This document shows positions 7,702 to 17,360 of a stretch of DNA of 24,982 nt, in pieces. Under the pieces are notes generated by a model, which had not been told where the DNA came from, ran no database searches, and worked only from the letters and a program-made list of their open reading frames with translations. This DNA is from a virus: the IMG/VR virus record IMGVR_UViG_3300008459_000357, positions 1 to 24,982 of that record. One strand, written 5' to 3'. The translations under genes and the position numbers were made by a program. The first letter of the stretch is position 1, and each line of letters starts with the position of its first letter.

Positions 7702-8817
7702 ATGGGTGTTTATAAAATATTTCCATCACAGGATACAACAATTTATACTGATTACGGCACATTAAATGCTGGTTTAGATGAGATTTTAGATTTATCTAAA
7801 AATGCTCCAGTTCTATATCCATCATCATCAACTAGCCGTATATTAATTAAGTTTGATAACTCTGATATAGCGGATGCTGTAAGTAAGGCAGGAGCCAACT
7901 ATACAGCATCCCTAAAACTTTACAACGCTAACGTTCAATCAATCCCAACTAACTTTAATATTGATTTTTATCCAGTATACCAAAGTTGGGATATGGGTAC
8001 AGGACGTTTTAATAATATTCCTGAAATAACTGATGGCGCTGGATGGACTTATAGAAGTGCAAATGAAACAAATGCTTGGACAGTATCAGGATTACCAGGT
8101 GGTGTAGCTTCATCTTACTATACAGGAAATGAAGGTGGTGCTGCTTGGTATACATCTTATAAAGTTACTCAATCATTTAATTATTTCTCAACTAAAGATA
8201 TTAATGTTAATGTTACCCCATCAGTTTATGCTTGGGTAAATTCAGTAATAACTAATAATGGTTTCATTATAATGAATGATACCTCTGCCTCTCCAACAGG
8301 TACAGGTTCATTTGAGTTTGATCCAAGTTATCAATACACATTTAATTTCTTTTCTAGAGATACTAATACTATTTATCCTCCTTGTTTGGAATTTAAATGG
8401 GATGATAGTACCATTAACCCGGGTACAACCCCATATATACCAAATGAAGAAATAAATGTAGCTATATCTAATAATAAAAATGTTTTCTATGATAATGAAT
8501 ATGTAAGATTTAGAGTGTATGCTAGAGAAAAATACCCACAACGTGTTTATGCTACATCTACTCTTTATAAGTATAATAAGTTATTACCTACAGCTTCATA
8601 TTACTCAATTATAGATTTACAATCAAACAATGTTATAGTTGATTTTGATAATGTAGCTACTAAATTAAGTAATGATGTTACAAGTAGTTTCTTTAGATTC
8701 TATATGAATGGTCTAGAACCTGATCGTTATTATAAAATACAAATTAAGTCTATCATTGATGGTGGTACTTATATTTTTGATGATGATTACTATTTTAAAG
8801 TATTACAAACTGTTTAA
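7702..8817 (+). CDS. Tail/baseplate protein with DNRLRE-like adhesion domain
   Basis: 371 residues. Residues 1-60 (FPSQDTTIYTDYGTLNAGLD, then SRILIKFDNSDI), the strand ASLKLYNA, and later DINVNVTPSVYAWVNSVITN with NGFIIMND follow the pattern of DNRLRE beta-sandwich domains, which occur in bacterial surface proteins: 'D..l....N.G....L', 'r.li.FD.s.i', 'DVT..V..W....N.GF.l'. The C-terminal 120 residues form a second beta-rich domain (FRVYAREKYPQRVY). The likely role is a wedge-associated or fibre-attachment protein at the baseplate edge. It is followed after one base by a small coiled-coil protein and then the very large LamG protein, and a candidate promoter precedes it. T4 has no obvious counterpart. 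Confidence 0.6.
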   Translation: MGVYKIFPSQDTTIYTDYGTLNAGLDEILDLSKNAPVLYPSSSTSRILIKFDNSDIADAVSKAGANYTASLKLYNANVQSIPTNFNIDFYPVYQSWDMGTGRFNNIPEITDGAGWTYRSANETNAWTVSGLPGGVASSYYTGNEGGAAWYTSYKVTQSFNYFSTKDINVNVTPSVYAWVNSVITNNGFIIMNDTSASPTGTGSFEFDPSYQYTFNFFSRDTNTIYPPCLEFKWDDSTINPGTTPYIPNEEINVAISNNKNVFYDNEYVRFRVYAREKYPQRVYATSTLYKYNKLLPTASYYSIIDLQSNNVIVDFDNVATKLSNDVTSSFFRFYMNGLEPDRYYKIQIKSIIDGGTYIFDDDYYFKVLQTV

Positions 8818-8818
8818 A

Positions 8819-9163
8819 ATGAGCGAACAAGTTAAAGTACAAAAAGTTATTTATAGTTTACAAGAATTTAATAATGTTGTAAATACTCAATTTTCACAGT
8901 TAGCTAAACCAATAACTGAACAACAGGTTGATTTAGATAAAACTGTAGCTGAGTTTTTTGATGATTATAATACATTATTCTATGACATTCCTTTATCAGG
9001 TTCAGATGAATCTCATTTAGGTTTAGCTACTAGAAGTTTAGAATACTTAGATATATCATTAGAAGATTTACAAACAGAAATAGATACTTTACGTGAAGAA
9101 AATATTGATTTAAAAAATCAAATTTTAGTATCCTCTCAAATCAATATAGGAACACAAATATAA
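8819..9163 (+). CDS. Small coiled-coil baseplate-cluster protein
   Basis: 114 residues from the ATG at 8819, one base after the preceding stop. An upstream in-frame ATG at 8756 would overlap the previous gene by 60 bases and is less likely. The last third (LEDLQTEIDTLREENIDLKN) is a clear leucine-heptad coiled coil, suggesting a dimer or trimer. The N-terminal part has no recognised domain. Packed between the DNRLRE-like protein and the 1633-aa protein, it may be a connector or assembly factor of the wedge. Function unknown. Confidence 0.65.
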   Translation: MSEQVKVQKVIYSLQEFNNVVNTQFSQLAKPITEQQVDLDKTVAEFFDDYNTLFYDIPLSGSDESHLGLATRSLEYLDISLEDLQTEIDTLREENIDLKNQILVSSQINIGTQI

Positions 9164-9164
9164 T

Positions 9165-12100
9165 ATGTCTACAACAGTTTCAAAAATATCTAGAAATAAT
9201 AATATCCTTACTGGATCTGCTTCTCAGTTAGTTGCAACTAGAAATATGATCCGTAACTTTGGATCAACTGAAGACTATGTTGAATTACATGTGTCTGATC
9301 CATCAGGAAAAAATCTTTATTCACTTGTTCCCTTCACTAATTATCAAGTACCTGGAACATTCCAACCATCTACAACTTATACTATACAGGAATTAATATT
9401 TGATCCTGCTACTGATGTTAAGAATTTAGGTATTCAATTTGGTGAGTATATTTTAACTTATAATGTTTTAAGACCTAAAATAGTCAAAACTAATGTTAAG
9501 TCATTTTTCATTAAAGAAATATCTGGTGATAGAACTGAACTTAGATTAGTTACTAATAATGTTTCAAATATTGATGTTGAAAACGGAACTTATGATTTTA
9601 TTAATGAAATACAAGGTTTAAGTTATTTTAAAGAATTCTATTTAAATTTTGGTAATAATAATTTATTACCTGCTATTAATATAGCATTAGATAAAAATAC
9701 TAATCCATACTCAGTACTAATTAAACTGTTAAATCCATTACCTGTAAATTATAAGGTTAATGATACATTATTAATAGTTGATGAGATAGCTAACCCTCAA
9801 GTATTTGAAGTTAGTACAACTGTTGATCCTACACCTACTGTTTTTCCTACTTTACGTGGACCTAACTTTGATTTAGATTTAGATAATTTAAGAGTAGGAC
9901 CTACACCATATTATAATTTCAATCAAATAACTACTTTTAGTGGTTCATTTGCTCCTCAATTACAACAATTACTTAGTCAATTAAGTGCTTCAAATTTTGC
10001 TATTAATGTTGACTACACTGATTATGAAAACTTTGTTCATTTCTCTTCTGCAGCTCGTAGATTAGAAGGATTCAAATATAAATTAACTAACATTGAGTCA
10101 TATACTAAAGCTAAAACATCAGCTTCACTTAGTACATCTCCAACAGCTCAAATTGATGTTCAAAAATATCAAAACCAAATAAACTCAACAATTCAAAGTT
10201 TTGATGGATGGGAGCAGTATTTGTATTATGAAACTGGTTCATATTCTTGGCCTAAACAAAACTCAACCAAACCATATATTATTCAATCAGTAACTTCTTC
10301 TGAATCATCAACTTGGTATAGTGGTAATTATGATTCTGCTTCATTATATGATGATAATAATCAGAATTATTTACTTTATGCTATGCCTGGTTACATAGCT
10401 GAAAATACAGATAATGAACTAGCATTTAAGTTTGTAGCTTCAATTGGACAAATGTTTGATGATGTTTGGATTCATATTAAAGCTATTTCTGATTTATATC
10501 AAGCTAAAAACTCATTAACACAAGGTATATCTAAGGATTTAGTATATTTCGCTTTACAATCAATGGGTGTTAATGCCTATACTGATGAAGATGGAAATAA
10601 TCAATTCCAATACTTGTATGGTGTTAATGATGATGGTACTTATAAACCTATAACTGGTTCTTATGATACGTTAATTAGTGCTTCTAATTATCAAATGTCT
10701 GGACAAGACCAGCAAAAAGGAATTTATAAACGTTTATATAGTAACTTACCTTTATTATTAAAGTCAAAAGGTACTACTCGTTTTAATCAATATTTAAACA
10801 CTATATTTGGTATTCCAACTACAATAATGGGATCATTAGAGTATGGTGGTGTAGACAAAGTAACATCTTCATTTGAATATGAATATGATAGATTCACTTA
10901 TGCTTTACAAATATCAGGTAGTGAAAATGTTGTCACTATACCTTGGGTTTACACTTCACAAAGTTTAGCTAGAACAGGATATAGTGATATTGCTCCTAAT
11001 GGTATTGAGTTTAGATTTAAATCTCAACAATTACCTTTATCATATACTACTCAATCTTTATTTTATAAAGGTTCTGATTTTCAATTAGATTTAATATATA
11101 AAAATACAGGATCTAATGACTCAATTTATTCAGGAAGTGTAGGTAACTTTGGTTATCTTAAGTTCACTTTAGGTAACGCTGTAGTTACATCATCTACTGT
11201 TCCTGTTTATACAACTGGTTCAAATCATGATACTAGTTGGTATTCTGTATTAGTTCAAAGAACAAATCCTGATTTAAGAATAGGACAAACAAGTACTTCT
11301 CAAACATATAACATTTATATTAAAAATAATGTTTGGGGAGAAGTAGGACACGTTGCAAGTGCTAGTTTAACTACTAATAACTCAACTAACAATGGTAAAT
11401 GGTATAGTGAAGGTGTATTATCATTTGGTGATGGAGGTGTTTATCCATTCTCAGGTTCACTACAAGAAGTAAGATTATGGTCTAACTATGTTTCTGAATC
11501 TACTTTTGATTCACATGTATTAAATCCTGAATCAATTGAAGGTAATTATACAACATCTTCATTTAATGATTTATCAGCTAGATTTCCATTAGGAAATAAC
11601 TTATACACTTATAACCATACAGTTGATTATCAAATAGCTTCAGTAGCACCTGATCAAAATATACAAGAATGGACTGCTTCATTCTCTCAATTCCCTAATG
11701 AAAATAATTATATTTCATTTACTGAAACATATTATGCTGATGTTGCTAACTCAGGATATGCTAACCCAGTAACTGATAAAGTTAGAATTGTAAGTGGTAG
11801 TGAATATGGAACTCAATTATTACCTAATAAGAGTATTGAGATAACACCTAATATTCCTTTAACTAAAGATATTCACTTATTTGACGCTAGTTTATCTCCA
11901 CAAGATGAAGTTGATAGAGCTATTATCGCTCAATTTGGTTCTACTTATAACTTAGATGAAATTATAGGTAATCCATCAGGTTCATATGATGAATTAAGAT
12001 CATTACAATATGAGTTCTTTAAGAAATTTGATAGCAAATACAACTATAAAGATTATATTCGTTTAATTGAATTTTTCCATAACTCATTATTTAGAACACT

Positions 12101-14066
12101 TAAAGATTTTACACCTGCTAGAACTAATTTATCTACAGGTATTGTAATTAAACCTCACTTACTTGAAAGACCAGTTGTTGAAAGACCAGGTCCTTATGTT
12201 ACACACCAAGAAGAAACAGCATCTATTGACACTGCTTTTATTAGTGCTAGTAACGGAGGTAATTACAGTCAATCATTATATCCTATAACTGTTTATGGTA
12301 AATTAGGTGATGTTACTTTTACATCAGATGCTAGAGATTTCTTTACAGGAGAATTACCAAGTGCATCTGTTCAAGTTTATTATACTCAATCAAATCCATT
12401 CACAACATTCTCACCTACAAATACAAGTTCATATTCTGAGTCTATTTGGGCTTATGATTATGATGCTTTATTAAATAATGTTAGTGGTTCTAGATTTTCA
12501 ACTTTAAGAAAAAGAGCTGAATATATAACTAGCGAAAGTAGATTAGTACAAATATTATCTACTGCTTCTATTGAAGATTTTACTTATAATTATGAGCGTC
12601 ATATAAGACCAAGATATGAAGGTTCAACTACAAATGGAACTGAATATAACTTCTATAATGATAATGACTTTGATTTTAATAAAAACGCAGTTGGACCTTT
12701 TGGTAAAAACGCTGTTATAGATCAAAATACAATTAATTTCGCTTATTTCCAAGAGGCTGTAGCTATAGGTTCTCAACTTATAGCTATGCCTGAGCGTACT
12801 AACTTATATTTAAGATATTTAGTTAATAATTCTGGCTCATTAACTGAATTAACTCAACGTGATTATGCTAATGTTAGTAATAATCAACTTTGGAATTTAT
12901 ATCAAACTCAAAATATATTTAAAGGAAGTGATGTTTATAAAAAAAGCGGATCTGTAAATATTGCTTTATTTGATAATCAAAGTCCATCTGATCAAAAAAC
13001 ATTAGATGGTAATAAAGCAATTTGGAGTGGTGGTTATAAATTTTATCCAATACTTTGGAAAACTATAACTGGTAATAGTCAACTCTACAGTGTACCTAAT
13101 GGTATATCAACATCTGCTTATTTAAATAAGTCAAATTACGCCGCAAATATCACTAGAAGAAGAGTAATAGTCCATTATGGTTGGTCTGAATATAGTACTG
13201 AAGGTGTAGTTTCATATGGTCCAGGTGGTCTTTTACCTTATGATATTGAAGCCACTGTAAGAATTACATATTGGAATCTTCTTGGTTACACTACAAGCAC
13301 TACATCAACTGTTATAAGTAGACTTAATCCTGATGGTACTCCAAACTTTACTTCATGGTGGAGATATGATAGAGGACAATTTACTGGATTACAAGCATTA
13401 TACGCTGAAGTGATAGCTGTTAGACCATATAATGCTACTGACCCAGGATTTGAATTTACTAAAACTGATCAAAATGCTTTCTTAAAAGTACACTCAGAAT
13501 CTATTGGTGGTGTTTATCAACCAACAAATGTTATCTCATTATCTGCTGATATGAGTACTTTATATAAAACTAACCCATCTAATCCATTTTTCTTTTCAGG
13601 AAGTATATTAACATCTATAGTACCTTCTTTAACAGCTTCTATAAATTTATATAATACTTATTGTCCACCTCCATTTCCATTCACAATCACTGTTGGTGAT
13701 ATAGTTAGATTTGATAGTGGTTCAGCTATATCAGCCTCATTAAATTTTAAACCAGATAGTGAGTATGTAATAACAAGTTTGGATACATCAGGATCTCATG
13801 TTACATTCACCGTAGACAGAAAAGTAGCTCCAGCTAATTTATCAAATACAGCTTCAGTACCAGATGCTTTCCGTATTGAAAGATATATTTTTTCAAAACG
13901 TGTAGCTGATGAAACTAATGTTATTATTTTACATACTAAACAACCAGGACAAACCTCAGGTGGTATAGTTAAAAATGTTAACTTACAATTAGCGATTAAT
14001 GATAATATAGCAAACATTGTAAGTGAATTGAAGAGTAAAATATTTAGCACAGTTCTTACTCCATAA
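9165..14066 (+). CDS. Giant baseplate/tail protein with LamG-like domain
   Basis: 1633 residues, the largest gene in the window. Residues about 560-790 look like a LamG/concanavalin beta-sandwich: HDTSWYSVLVQRTN near 687, then FSGSLQEVRLWSNYVSES near 762 and RFPLGNNL after it. The rest is long, beta-rich, Tyr/Ser/Asn-rich sequence. A helical region near 955-1000 (EFFKKFDSKYNYKDYIRLIE) resembles structural cores of phage wedge proteins. By position after gp25 and gp6 it may replace gp7/gp10-type wedge proteins. The lectin-like fold suggests glycan binding at the host surface or an embedded decoration domain. No frameshift or internal stop was found. The start at 9165 follows a TAATATG junction. 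Confidence 0.75.
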   Translation: MSTTVSKISRNNNILTGSASQLVATRNMIRNFGSTEDYVELHVSDPSGKNLYSLVPFTNYQVPGTFQPSTTYTIQELIFDPATDVKNLGIQFGEYILTYNVLRPKIVKTNVKSFFIKEISGDRTELRLVTNNVSNIDVENGTYDFINEIQGLSYFKEFYLNFGNNNLLPAINIALDKNTNPYSVLIKLLNPLPVNYKVNDTLLIVDEIANPQVFEVSTTVDPTPTVFPTLRGPNFDLDLDNLRVGPTPYYNFNQITTFSGSFAPQLQQLLSQLSASNFAINVDYTDYENFVHFSSAARRLEGFKYKLTNIESYTKAKTSASLSTSPTAQIDVQKYQNQINSTIQSFDGWEQYLYYETGSYSWPKQNSTKPYIIQSVTSSESSTWYSGNYDSASLYDDNNQNYLLYAMPGYIAENTDNELAFKFVASIGQMFDDVWIHIKAISDLYQAKNSLTQGISKDLVYFALQSMGVNAYTDEDGNNQFQYLYGVNDDGTYKPITGSYDTLISASNYQMSGQDQQKGIYKRLYSNLPLLLKSKGTTRFNQYLNTIFGIPTTIMGSLEYGGVDKVTSSFEYEYDRFTYALQISGSENVVTIPWVYTSQSLARTGYSDIAPNGIEFRFKSQQLPLSYTTQSLFYKGSDFQLDLIYKNTGSNDSIYSGSVGNFGYLKFTLGNAVVTSSTVPVYTTGSNHDTSWYSVLVQRTNPDLRIGQTSTSQTYNIYIKNNVWGEVGHVASASLTTNNSTNNGKWYSEGVLSFGDGGVYPFSGSLQEVRLWSNYVSESTFDSHVLNPESIEGNYTTSSFNDLSARFPLGNNLYTYNHTVDYQIASVAPDQNIQEWTASFSQFPNENNYISFTETYYADVANSGYANPVTDKVRIVSGSEYGTQLLPNKSIEITPNIPLTKDIHLFDASLSPQDEVDRAIIAQFGSTYNLDEIIGNPSGSYDELRSLQYEFFKKFDSKYNYKDYIRLIEFFHNSLFRTLKDFTPARTNLSTGIVIKPHLLERPVVERPGPYVTHQEETASIDTAFISASNGGNYSQSLYPITVYGKLGDVTFTSDARDFFTGELPSASVQVYYTQSNPFTTFSPTNTSSYSESIWAYDYDALLNNVSGSRFSTLRKRAEYITSESRLVQILSTASIEDFTYNYERHIRPRYEGSTTNGTEYNFYNDNDFDFNKNAVGPFGKNAVIDQNTINFAYFQEAVAIGSQLIAMPERTNLYLRYLVNNSGSLTELTQRDYANVSNNQLWNLYQTQNIFKGSDVYKKSGSVNIALFDNQSPSDQKTLDGNKAIWSGGYKFYPILWKTITGNSQLYSVPNGISTSAYLNKSNYAANITRRRVIVHYGWSEYSTEGVVSYGPGGLLPYDIEATVRITYWNLLGYTTSTTSTVISRLNPDGTPNFTSWWRYDRGQFTGLQALYAEVIAVRPYNATDPGFEFTKTDQNAFLKVHSESIGGVYQPTNVISLSADMSTLYKTNPSNPFFFSGSILTSIVPSLTASINLYNTYCPPPFPFTITVGDIVRFDSGSAISASLNFKPDSEYVITSLDTSGSHVTFTVDRKVAPANLSNTASVPDAFRIERYIFSKRVADETNVIILHTKQPGQTSGGIVKNVNLQLAINDNIANIVSELKSKIFSTVLTP

Positions 14067-14068
14067 TA

Positions 14069-14076
14069 TATTTATA
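14069..14076 (+). promoter_or_regulatory. TATTTATA element, candidate late promoter
   Basis: TATTTATA begins two bases after the stop of the 1633-aa gene and ends 18 bases before the ATG at 14095, within the 28-base gap. The extended form TATATTTA also approaches the Bacteroidota -7 box (TAnnTTTG). It is a candidate start for the tail/adhesin unit. Confidence 0.42.
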
Positions 14077-14094
14077 TTAAATAACAATTAACAA

Positions 14095-14763
14095 ATGGCG
14101 TATTTAAATAACCAATATGTAACAATTGATGCGGTCCTAACAAAGAAAGGCCGTGAATTGTTAGCACGTAATGATGGTTCGTTCCAAATTACACAATTTG
14201 CATTAGCAGATGATGAAATTGATTATACTTTATATAATCCAAATCACCCATCTGGTTCAGCTTTCTTTGGTGAAGCAATTGAAGCTATGCCTTTATTAGA
14301 GGCTTTCACTGATGAAACTCAAATGATGAAATACAAATTAGTTACTTTACCAAGAGGTACAAGTAAATTACCTGTATTAAACCTTGGATATTCAGCTATA
14401 TCATTACGCCAATCAGCTGCTATTAATATTACTCCTCAAACATTAAACTACTTAGGTGCTGTTTCAACATTTGAACCATCAGGTTATTTAATGACTATTG
14501 GAGATTCAAGATATGTAAGTACATTCGCTGGTACTGGTATTGATACAACAGGATTAAACATTACTAATCCAACACCAAATGCAAGTGGTGCAAGTTTATC
14601 AGCTAGCCAAATTGGTACTTCATTTACTATTATAGCTACTACTTTAAACACTCTATACCCATCCAACTCAGTTGCTGGAGCTACTATTACAACTACAATA
14701 ACAGCTATTGGTAGAGACAGTGGTGCTAGAATAACAATTCCTTTAACTATAATTAAAACCTAA
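14095..14763 (+). CDS. Tail structural protein, family unnamed
   Basis: 222 residues. The N-terminal 45 residues (VTIDAVLTKKGRELLARNDG, then ITQFALADDEIDYTLYNP) form a compact segment that I associate with structural proteins of T4-like environmental phages, though I cannot give a T4 equivalent. Residues about 150-222 are a Thr/Ser/Ile-rich beta domain that could be an Ig-like or fibre-tip module. It heads the third block of tail genes behind a candidate promoter, with eight bases separating it from the next gene. A wedge/fibre-adaptor or short tail fibre role is plausible. Confidence 0.65.
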   Translation: MAYLNNQYVTIDAVLTKKGRELLARNDGSFQITQFALADDEIDYTLYNPNHPSGSAFFGEAIEAMPLLEAFTDETQMMKYKLVTLPRGTSKLPVLNLGYSAISLRQSAAINITPQTLNYLGAVSTFEPSGYLMTIGDSRYVSTFAGTGIDTTGLNITNPTPNASGASLSASQIGTSFTIIATTLNTLYPSNSVAGATITTTITAIGRDSGARITIPLTIIKT

Positions 14764-14770
14764 TTAAAAT

Positions 14771-15847
14771 ATGTCTTTTGGAGCATACCAACCTGAAGAT
14801 CAGGTACTTAGTTCAGACACCCTTATAGCCCCAATGTGGAGTGGAGACCTTACTTCATTGACTACTTTCTATAGTCAATCAGCTCAAGAAATTAATACTA
14901 CATCTGGTAAATTCTTTTTAAATGTTTATAAAGATGATGTCAACAGTAATTCTTCTTACCCGTCTCAATTCTCTGTAGCATATGGTCATATAAGTGGATC
15001 TGGATCGTCTTATTTTAACGCTTTAGTACCTTCTAAAACACCAACAAGAGACGTTTATGGTCAATTTAGATCATTAATTTATGGTGATGAAAATACTTCA
15101 TTCCAATTTGGTGGTTCATCATTTGTAGCTGAAGATATTGTTGTTATATCTATAGATAGAGCTAGATTTAAAGAATCAATGAATCCAGGTTCATTTTTCT
15201 TACTTTTAAAAAGTGGATCTAACTCAATAGGTTTAGTTGATGACTCAACTGTAACTACAACTTCTACTTATATTGGCACATCTCGTGTTTACCAATTATT
15301 AAGTGGTTCTTATGATAACTCAACAGGTGTTTCAACTCCATCATCTTCTAACTACACAGTTAGTGGATCTTATGGTATTATGATCCCAGATGAAGGATTA
15401 ATTATATTAAATCCAAGAGCTTTAGCTTTATCAGCTGGACCTTTAGGTGGTATAGCAGCTTTATTCTATACAGGTAGTTCAGCTCAAGCAGCAGCTACTT
15501 TTTCATCAGCAGGTTACACATGGAATATTAATAATAGAATGGTATTCCAAATGATGAGTGCTTCAACTGCTCCAACTTTTAGTTTACAAAGTTCAGAAAC
15601 TATATCATCACGTTTTTTCTTTACACGTGTAAAAAATAGTGAGTTTAATTATACTACCAACCCAACAGTAATTGATTCAAACGGTAATCTATTATATACT
15701 CAATTAATTTACAACCCTCAAACTTATATCACTACAGTAGGTATGTATAACAACGCTGGTGATTTATTAGCGGTTGCTAAATTAAACAAGCCATTAGTTA
15801 AAGATTTTACTAAGGAGTTGTTATTGAGAGTTAAATTAGACTTCTAA
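14771..15847 (+). CDS. Tail structural protein with C-terminal GDLLA module
   Basis: 358 residues, beta-rich, Ser/Gly/Thr-rich. The last 78 residues (281-358) form a module with EFNYTTNP, TTVGMYNNAGDLLAVAKLNK and the ending ELLLRVKLDF. A clearly related module occurs at residues 27-131 of the protein encoded at 18064 ([34 protein letters not shown]). In this gene the module ends the protein; in the other it precedes an adhesin tip. This suggests a common attachment or oligomerisation domain for tail fibres. It lies between the 222-aa tail protein and the first Thr/Pro-linker adhesin. The ATG at 14771 follows AATTAAAAT with no Shine-Dalgarno sequence. Confidence 0.65.
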   Translation: MSFGAYQPEDQVLSSDTLIAPMWSGDLTSLTTFYSQSAQEINTTSGKFFLNVYKDDVNSNSSYPSQFSVAYGHISGSGSSYFNALVPSKTPTRDVYGQFRSLIYGDENTSFQFGGSSFVAEDIVVISIDRARFKESMNPGSFFLLLKSGSNSIGLVDDSTVTTTSTYIGTSRVYQLLSGSYDNSTGVSTPSSSNYTVSGSYGIMIPDEGLIILNPRALALSAGPLGGIAALFYTGSSAQAAATFSSAGYTWNINNRMVFQMMSASTAPTFSLQSSETISSRFFFTRVKNSEFNYTTNPTVIDSNGNLLYTQLIYNPQTYITTVGMYNNAGDLLAVAKLNKPLVKDFTKELLLRVKLDF

Positions 15848-15856
15848 TGTTACGAT

Positions 15857-17344
15857 ATGTCAGCAAATGCATTCAAAAGACTTAACATATCTGATACTTT
15901 TGTAGTTCCTTATACGGCGAACAAAAGTTGGGATATTTCATCATCATCATTTGCTGCCCATCAGATTAATACTAATATAGGGGTTAATTATAGTGGAACT
16001 ATATTCAGCCCTAACACAGAATATTATACTAATGGTCAGTACGATAGATTAGTGTATGAATCTGTTAACACAGTTTATTACCCAACATTTTTATCTAAAG
16101 TAGTAAGTACTCAATCATTACAAAATACAATTTATAATGATGGTACTTTAAGTACCTCTTCTTATTGGAAAGGAGCTAATGCTCTTGATCCAGGTAACCT
16201 AGACACTATTAAATTCTTTCCAACAGGATATGGTGATGTTATTTATGTATTAAATATACCTAAAAATTTAACTGGTGATAAGATTTTACCTGCTACATTT
16301 GAAGTTTCATTTGCTAGTGGTTCTGACACTTATAAAATATATGATGATGGGAACTACAACTTATTTTTTAGTGGTAGTGATGTAAGTTCTTCTATTAATA
16401 CAGTATTATCTCAAAGTTCATATGTTGGTAATATCTTCTATGAACAAAACGTAGCTATTTTAACTATTATACCTAATAGTGTTAGATTAAGAGGATGGAG
16501 ACCAATTAACCCATATTGTGTTCAATTATCTCCTTCAGCTACTCCAACAGCTACTCCAACAGTTACTATTACTCCAAGTAATACAGCAACACCAAGTATA
16601 ACAGCTACACCAAGTATTACTCCTACAAATACTCCAACTAATACTCCTACAAACACTGTAACTCCAAGTAATACAGCTACACCTAATACTAGCTTAAGTA
16701 GTACACCAACACCAACAGTTACACCTAGTGTAACTCCAAGTGTCACACCAAGTGAAACAGCTACACCTAGTGTAACTCCAAGTGTTACTCCATCTACATC
16801 TTGTACTTGTGGTACACCAACAATTACTAGTATAGTAGATACAGGTAGTGGAACAGTTGATATATATTTTACATTACCAAGTTGTGGAGTATGTGGTATA
16901 ACAAATCTTCAATCTTCAACAGATAATTCAACATGGAGTAATAGTACATCAGGATGTACATCTCCAAGATCAGCTAATTTAATAGGTGGAGGTCCAACAT
17001 ACTTTAGAATAAATCAAAGTGGAACTTGTGGAACAAGTGGATACTCAACTAGTGTTTATCATACTCCTTCATCACCAACACCTACTCCAACAGTAACTAT
17101 AACAGCAACACCTACACCAACACCTACCGCAACACCACCATGTGATACTTATTGGATGTTTACAGGCGGTACAACAGGTACAGGTGGACACACAACATTT
17201 AGTTACACTGATTGTACTGGTAATATTGATTATATTGTTGTAGGAAATGGATTAACAGAATACCGTTGTGGTTTCTTATCTCCATCACCTCAAGTAACTA
17301 ATGATGGTGATGGTACTTTTGTTAATACAGGAGCTTGTCCATAA
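15857..17344 (+). CDS. Modular tail adhesin with Thr/Pro-repeat linkers
   Basis: 495 residues. Residues 1-224 are a beta-rich base domain ending in RPINPYC. A Thr/Pro repeat (TPS, TPT, TVTPS units) spans about 225-314. A Cys-rich beta domain follows (about 315-404, [10 protein letters not shown] then [20 protein letters not shown]), with the spacing of a fibronectin-type III-like repeat. A second short Thr/Pro linker (405-428) leads to a C-terminal domain (429-495) ending TGACP. The arrangement is that of a fibre: base, extended stalk, exchangeable binding tips. It is the first of three consecutive proteins with this design. The last nine coding bases plus stop and the AT-rich sequence after it are repeated at the end of the gene at 18064. 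Receptor binding is inferred. Confidence 0.65.
   Translation: MSANAFKRLNISDTFVVPYTANKSWDISSSSFAAHQINTNIGVNYSGTIFSPNTEYYTNGQYDRLVYESVNTVYYPTFLSKVVSTQSLQNTIYNDGTLSTSSYWKGANALDPGNLDTIKFFPTGYGDVIYVLNIPKNLTGDKILPATFEVSFASGSDTYKIYDDGNYNLFFSGSDVSSSINTVLSQSSYVGNIFYEQNVAILTIIPNSVRLRGWRPINPYCVQLSPSATPTATPTVTITPSNTATPSITATPSITPTNTPTNTPTNTVTPSNTATPNTSLSSTPTPTVTPSVTPSVTPSETATPSVTPSVTPSTSCTCGTPTITSIVDTGSGTVDIYFTLPSCGVCGITNLQSSTDNSTWSNSTSGCTSPRSANLIGGGPTYFRINQSGTCGTSGYSTSVYHTPSSPTPTPTVTITATPTPTPTATPPCDTYWMFTGGTTGTGGHTTFSYTDCTGNIDYIVVGNGLTEYRCGFLSPSPQVTNDGDGTFVNTGACP
16530..16798 (+). repeat. Degenerate Thr/Pro-coding tandem repeat
   Basis: About 270 bases of ACTCCA/ACACCA-type codon pairs with GTT/GTA, AGT and ACA between them, encoding TPS, TPT and NTPT units. 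Units are synonymous variants rather than identical copies, so protein-level selection for a stiff, extended linker seems to maintain them. A shorter stretch of the same kind lies at 17071-17139 in the same gene. Confidence 0.8.
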
Positions 17345-17347
17345 AAA

Positions 17348-17355
17348 TATTTAAT
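17348..17355 (+). promoter_or_regulatory. TATTTAAT, degenerate copy of the TATTTATA element
   Basis: TATTTAAT lies in the 16-base gap between the 495-aa and 232-aa adhesins and ends 5 bases before the ATG at 17361. The preceding bases (agcttgtccataaaa) match those before the TATTTATA at 18994, so it may be a decayed duplicate of that element. Weak evidence for activity. Confidence 0.22.
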
Positions 17356-17360
17356 AATAG

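Noticed and set aside
8756-8818. Upstream extension of the small coiled-coil gene to an ATG at 8756
   Set aside because: It would overlap the preceding gene by about 60 bases, whereas the ATG at 8819 follows the stop by one base, as is usual here.
16522-16746. Minus-strand open frame coding for Val/Gly/Leu repeats
   Set aside because: It is the complement of the Thr/Pro-coding repeat, which lacks stops in several frames; no start signal or recognisable protein.
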